Source: CAZEER01 sp964511215 (GTDB lineage Bacteria; Fidelibacterota; Marinisomatia; Marinisomatales; UBA1611). From it: 46,491 bases of DNA. The stretch lies in NCBI GenBank assembly GCA_964511215.1, contig CAZEER010000008.1, positions 1-46,491 of the forward strand, in the 5' to 3' direction. The position numbers and the translations under genes were made by a program. The notes under the pieces are model-generated. The model did no database searches, was not told where the DNA came from, and saw only the letters and a program-made list of their open reading frames with translations. Positions 42,466 through 46,491 of the stretch are shown in pieces; the first letter of the stretch is position 1, and each line of letters opens with the position of its first letter.

Positions 42466-44579
42466 TCTATTGCAATGCTAATATTTAAAGAATATCTTTT
42501 ATCGTAAATAGATATACCTTCCAATGTCTGAGATGAACTATTGATATTCTTGATAGAAAAGTTAAATGATGTTTTAAAATTACCGATTTGGAGTCTCCTA
42601 TAAATATTAATATCAAAATTTGTGATGGGTTCAAGTCTTGTTTGGTTATGGATTTCATTTTGTCCTACTGTTGTAATTTGTCTTGAGCTCTCACTCCTTT
42701 GAATAAATTCCATATTAAACCATTTATTATTTATTGTAAAAATATTTCTCAACATTTTATCTGGTTGAAGCTGGAATGCGATTGGGTCAGAAAAATAATA
42801 ATTTGATAGATAAGTTTTAAAATTGATCCATTCTATTTTTGGTTGATATGTTAAATTTGTTTCTATACCTGACAAACTTGCCCTACCAAAATTGATAGGA
42901 TATTTGATAGGAGTGCCCGATAAATAAATATGTTTTATTTTATCATAGTATTGATATGAAAAAATTGAGATGTTTACAATATAAGAACGATCAGATTTAT
43001 CATTATTATTTATTTTCATACCCATTTCATACATTGATTTTTTTTCTGGTACAATCTTATTTTGATATTGATAAAATGGATTTATTTGATTACTGATTAA
43101 TTCACCAACACTTGGAACTCTGAATACATTACCTATATTCATGTAAAATAATACTTTTCTATTTTGCTGTTTATTTAGTAATGAGGCAGTGAATTGCACA
43201 TTATTATTATCTACAGAATTGCCAAAAATTAAATCATCAACTGATAAATTTGGTATATCAGTAACTCTATGCTTACTAAAAACAAACTTCAAGTCTTGAA
43301 ACTGGATTTTTTTATCAGCCTCTGACTGGTAAATTTCAAATGATCCTGTAAAAATAGAACTCTGTCTATCTAGAAGGATCTTATCATCATTAATAGTCCA
43401 ATCGGCACCAGTTAAATGTGTCTCTGTTGAAAAACGAAACTTTGAATTGTCTAGAACCTTTTTATATTCAAAGCCAAACCCTTGAGTATCATCTGCCTTC
43501 CTTCTATAATCTAGACTTATATTTTCATTTAATTCAGAATCTTGATAGAGGCCAAAGAATGTAATATTGTCTTTTGATGGATTGCTATTTTCCAGCTTTA
43601 ATATTATGTTATTCATTTTATGATATACAGAATCATTAGTACGAATATTCTGGAATATTTTTTCATTTTGAAAGGTCATCAATCGTAATTCAAAATTTTT
43701 CAAATTTTTTATTCCTGAGTTTATATATAACCGGTTGAAATTTGAATTGATCTCAGGTATATCCGCGCCACTATATACTTGCGACATATTCACTTGCGAT
43801 TTTCCAATATTAAGAGTCCCATATTTCAAACCTAAGGAACCAAACCCATCATATCCACCATAATTATATGTTCCAAACTTCTGATTAAAAACTAGACTAG
43901 TTTCATATCTTAATTTTGGGATAAAATTAATAGTACCTGAAGATGCCAATGCTTTTTCATGCCCCCCAGCTATAAGCTCCATCCCAATTAAACCCAAATT
44001 AGTTAATTGTGAAAGGTCCATAAGAGCATCACCCATATTATTTATTCTGATTCCATCATACAAAAAAACCATTTCCTCTGCAGATGATGCACGTATAGAT
44101 ATGGCTTTACTCCCATCAATTGTTTCATTTAATAATATTGGATATCCTGAAAAAAGTGCATCTCCTAAATCCATTGAACCTCTAAGTGAGATATCTTCTA
44201 TATCAATAAATATTACACTATTTTTGTCCTTAAAGGGATCAAATTGCTTCTTTTCTGCAGCTGTAACATCTAAAGAATCCATTACTATTACTTTTTCATT
44301 AAGAATAATATCTACGCCATTTTCATAGAGAATAATATTTATAGTATCTGGTTCATATCCTATATGATTCAAACTAAGTTTTCTATCTTTAATTGGAACG
44401 ATCAAATAAAATTGACCTTCTCCATTTGATTTTGTTCCTTTCCCAGAAGGCAATGAAATAATATTAACATCTGATAGTACAACACCCTCCTCGCTAACGA
44501 CTCTACCCTCTATAGGCTTTGTCTGAGCAATTAATAAGCAAGAAAAAAACAATACAATAAAGATATAACTCGGTTTCAA
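42462..44579 (-). CDS. TonB-dependent outer membrane receptor
   Basis: 705 residues, with a signal peptide (1-18) and a CarboxypepD_reg-like N-terminal domain (IEGRVVSEEGVVLSDVNI, then GEGQFYLIV). The plug domain has EDISLRGSMDLGDALF, ISIRASSAEEMVFLYDGIRI and MELIAGGHE, typical of plug domains. A 22-strand-type barrel ends YSLNISIAIE. The start is TTG (44579) with GAGG eight bases upstream. The barrel is compact. It is coupled to the lipoprotein gene downstream by ATGA and lies 26 nt after the RetSat-like gene. The ligand cannot be inferred; no siderophore or vitamin genes are adjacent. Confidence 0.88.
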   Translation of the reverse strand: MKPSYIFIVLFFSCLLIAQTKPIEGRVVSEEGVVLSDVNIISLPSGKGTKSNGEGQFYLIVPIKDRKLSLNHIGYEPDTINIILYENGVDIILNEKVIVMDSLDVTAAEKKQFDPFKDKNSVIFIDIEDISLRGSMDLGDALFSGYPILLNETIDGSKAISIRASSAEEMVFLYDGIRINNMGDALMDLSQLTNLGLIGMELIAGGHEKALASSGTINFIPKLRYETSLVFNQKFGTYNYGGYDGFGSLGLKYGTLNIGKSQVNMSQVYSGADIPEINSNFNRLYINSGIKNLKNFELRLMTFQNEKIFQNIRTNDSVYHKMNNIILKLENSNPSKDNITFFGLYQDSELNENISLDYRRKADDTQGFGFEYKKVLDNSKFRFSTETHLTGADWTINDDKILLDRQSSIFTGSFEIYQSEADKKIQFQDLKFVFSKHRVTDIPNLSVDDLIFGNSVDNNNVQFTASLLNKQQNRKVLFYMNIGNVFRVPSVGELISNQINPFYQYQNKIVPEKKSMYEMGMKINNNDKSDRSYIVNISIFSYQYYDKIKHIYLSGTPIKYPINFGRASLSGIETNLTYQPKIEWINFKTYLSNYYFSDPIAFQLQPDKMLRNIFTINNKWFNMEFIQRSESSRQITTVGQNEIHNQTRLEPITNFDINIYRRLQIGNFKTSFNFSIKNINSSSQTLEGISIYDKRYSLNISIAIE

Positions 44580-44605
44580 TTGATCAACCTCAATAAATAA
44601 TGTAA

Positions 44606-46192
44606 TTATTTATATAATAATTTAGATAAGTTTTCTTTGAGTACAGCTGAGGCTGTTAAAAGTCCAGAAAATAGAGCACTCGAGACACCAACTGTTGTAA
44701 TATCCTGCCCTGTAAAAAAAAGATTGTTAATTCTAGATTGTGGTCTCAACCATCGCTGTCTAAAACGCATTGGAGAATGATCAAGACCATACATTTCTCC
44801 CTTTTGATAATTTGCAAGGTCCCTCACTGTAAGAGGAGTAGAGAGCTCCTGATAATCCACAGCATCTTTTATACCGGTAACATGTTGAAAAACCACATCC
44901 AAAATCCGGTCAGATAATTTTTCTTTTTCAGCCTCATACTCATTACCGCGATTTTTCCATTTTAATTTTTCCCATTTTTCATACCAACTCCATCGGCTCA
45001 ATGTAATGGCTTCCATTGTTGCAGAATCAGGATGTTGTTCGTCCCAAGAATAATCTTTTGCTGAAGGAAATGAAATATAAACAACTGGGAAGTCTGATCC
45101 AGAGTTTTCAATATAATCTTTAACCACTTTATCGTGATCATAATCCGGATACACCCAAAGATTTGTATTTTCCAAACCAAGATATTTTGCTGATTTATTT
45201 AATCCTAAATGCAAACAAACGTAACTTTTAGTTTGTTGAATTTTTCTTAACTGATGAGAGATATCAAATGGTAAAGAACTATTTTTACCTAACAATTTAT
45301 CTAACGTATTCACAACCCCTGTGCTACTAATAACATGTTTTGATTCAATCAAATCACCATTATCCATTATAACACCCACAGCATTCCCATGATGCAACTT
45401 TATCTCTTTCACACCAGCATTCACAGCAAGTTTACCTCCATTATTTTCAATCAAATCTGAAACGGTCTCAGCAATTCTTCTGGACGTACCCTTAGGATAA
45501 TTACCACCATCAAAATAATGGTGAGCGACAAATGCATGCATTGCGAAACTACTTTGTGCAGGTGGTAGTCCATAGTCACCCCATTGTCCTGTAAGAACAC
45601 CAATCAATTTATCATCATGAGTTAGACTCGATAATACATCTAGAGTTGTACGGTCTGAATATTTAAAAAACTTTCTATTCATAAATGGATAAGTAATTGA
45701 TCCAATGAATCCCGATAAGGCTTTCTGACTAAAGTATTTTCTTGAGCTACTGACTACTTCATCTATAAGTTTCATATAGGTTATAATAGCAGATTCTTCT
45801 TTAGGGAAGGATGATATCATATCATCGATAAATTGTTGTCTGGGTGCAACAAAATCATAAAACTTATCAGGGAAAATTATTCTGTCATAGTTCTTATTCA
45901 TTGGACACCATTCTAATTTTCTATCTGAAATCAGATCAAATAATTTTCTAACAGCAGAGTCGGTTTTGTTAACCTGACCAATATAATGAATACCTACATC
46001 CCACTCATAGTTGTTTCTTTTAAATGTATGCGTCCATCCACCTATTTTAAAGTGTTTTTCAAGTACTAGCACTTTTTTATCTTTCAAACTCAATAGAGCA
46101 GCTGTACTCAGACCGCTTATTCCTGAGCCTATAATGATTGCATCATATGACTCATTTGTCAAATCAGAATTGTATGTATTCCACTTTTTCAA
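44606..46192 (-). CDS. RetSat/CrtI-like FAD-dependent oxidoreductase
   Basis: The 528-residue flavoprotein has the FAD motif IIGSGISGLSTAALLS, then VLVLEKHFKIGGWTHTF. The segment WDVGIHYIGQV is typical of the all-trans-retinol 13,14-reductase and carotenoid isomerase branch of the CrtI-like family (COG1233). A C-terminal FFTGQDITTVGVSSALFSG completes the FAD site. The start codon is TTG at 46192, with AGGA just upstream; no better in-frame start exists near. No carotenoid genes (crtB, crtE, crtY) are in the window, so the substrate is unknown; it may be a polyprenoid or carotenoid. It lies 26 nt before the TonB receptor gene. Confidence 0.85.
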   Translation of the reverse strand: MKKWNTYNSDLTNESYDAIIIGSGISGLSTAALLSLKDKKVLVLEKHFKIGGWTHTFKRNNYEWDVGIHYIGQVNKTDSAVRKLFDLISDRKLEWCPMNKNYDRIIFPDKFYDFVAPRQQFIDDMISSFPKEESAIITYMKLIDEVVSSSRKYFSQKALSGFIGSITYPFMNRKFFKYSDRTTLDVLSSLTHDDKLIGVLTGQWGDYGLPPAQSSFAMHAFVAHHYFDGGNYPKGTSRRIAETVSDLIENNGGKLAVNAGVKEIKLHHGNAVGVIMDNGDLIESKHVISSTGVVNTLDKLLGKNSSLPFDISHQLRKIQQTKSYVCLHLGLNKSAKYLGLENTNLWVYPDYDHDKVVKDYIENSGSDFPVVYISFPSAKDYSWDEQHPDSATMEAITLSRWSWYEKWEKLKWKNRGNEYEAEKEKLSDRILDVVFQHVTGIKDAVDYQELSTPLTVRDLANYQKGEMYGLDHSPMRFRQRWLRPQSRINNLFFTGQDITTVGVSSALFSGLLTASAVLKENLSKLLYK

Positions 46193-46295
46193 AATTTCCT
46201 AACTAATCTACTTCAATATATCATGAACATAGAAAATAATAATCCTATGATCCTTGATAAAAAAAAATTTTATTTTTTCTTGTTTATACAAATAC

Positions 46296-46491
46296 CTAGG
46301 AATTTTCAAGTGTCTTAAAACAAAAAAACGAAAACCCTACAACTATAAAAGAAGCAATCATAGAACTAAAAAATTGACCACTATATAAATTTGCAAATCC
46401 TAATGTTAATTTATTAATAACTACTATTACACCTATAATTATCGGTATCAGCGAAGGGTTAAACCTGATCACTTCCTTATGAATAAAGAAG
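46296..46491 (-). CDS. 3' end of a probable membrane protein gene (partial)
   Basis: An open frame enters from the right edge and ends at TAG (46298-46296). The 64 visible residues read as hydrophobic segments LIPIIIGVIVVINK and MIASFIVVGFSFFCF, so the C terminus has two likely membrane helices. No start codon is visible in the window that must be used, and no homology is recognised. The 103-nt gap to the RetSat-like gene holds no gene. It may belong to the same transcript. Confidence 0.45.
   Translation of the reverse strand, partial: FFIHKEVIRFNPSLIPIIIGVIVVINKLTLGFANLYSGQFFSSMIASFIVVGFSFFCFKTLENS

Noticed and set aside
1..46491. CRISPR arrays, insertion sequences, prophage or integrase genes
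   Set aside because: No regularly spaced repeats, transposase motifs, terminal repeats or phage genes are seen; the window reads as ordinary chromosome.

Overview
The window is 46.5 kb of AT-rich chromosomal DNA from a Gram-negative bacterium. It is gene-dense: there is no gene-free stretch above 300 bases. Every protein-coding gene but one (a CaCA antiporter at 9957-10898) lies on the minus strand. Several features point to the FCB superphylum and most closely to Candidatus Marinimicrobia (SAR406) or a relative. These are a PorV-like outer membrane protein beside a protein with a YPNP-type C-terminal sorting domain (type IX secretion), a GWxTD-domain protein, a short one-domain glycogen-synthase-like protein next to a beta-rich lipoprotein, a TRAP transporter with a TatT lipoprotein, and many lipoproteins and barrels. 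The taxonomic call is inference from gene content.

Layout from left to right. 1-52: 3'-truncated tRNA-Ser(GCU). 158-8163: housekeeping genes (obg, icd, an FmdB-like zinc ribbon, coaD, rsmD), an unusual PilM-like/membrane pair, then dnaJ and grpE. 8254-9779: ftsX and ftsE. 9957-10898: the lone plus-strand antiporter. 10895-20210: a tightly overlapped six-gene unit read right to left: PorV-like, catalytically dead M6 peptidase with a sorting tail, metallopeptidase/propeller/barrel fusion, DUF5683-like protein, BamD-like lipoprotein, nadD. 20367-26582: TPR lipoprotein, glyA, and a TRAP transporter (tatT-dctP-dctQM). 26728-30948: CpoB-like TPR protein, short GT5-like protein, DUF4270-like lipoprotein, outer membrane barrel. 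31016-36301: elongasome genes in the order mreB-mreC-mreD-mrdA-rodA. 36475-40179: orphan degenerate ABC ATPase, exported propeller protein, GWxTD protein. 40244-41512: trxA and trxB. 41608-44579: TonB-dependent receptor with a lipoprotein partner. 44606-46192: RetSat/CrtI-like flavoprotein. 46296-end: 3' end of a probable membrane-protein gene.

How the genes work together. Much of the window builds or exports the cell envelope: cell-wall elongation (Mre, PBP2, RodA), division (FtsEX), outer membrane assembly (BamD-like), type IX-type secretion (PorV and sorting tail) and TonB/TRAP import. The most unusual block is 10895-20210. There a PorV homologue is co-transcribed with an inactive M6 peptidase carrying a sorting tail and with a three-part fusion of gluzincin peptidase, TolB-type propeller and Omp85-like barrel. 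It may be an undescribed surface-processing or secretion module. Other notable points are a DnaJ lacking zinc centre I, a probable ATT start codon on the BamD-like gene, a PilM-like domain fused to a transmembrane/periplasmic domain, and a catalytically eroded glycogen-synthase-like protein.
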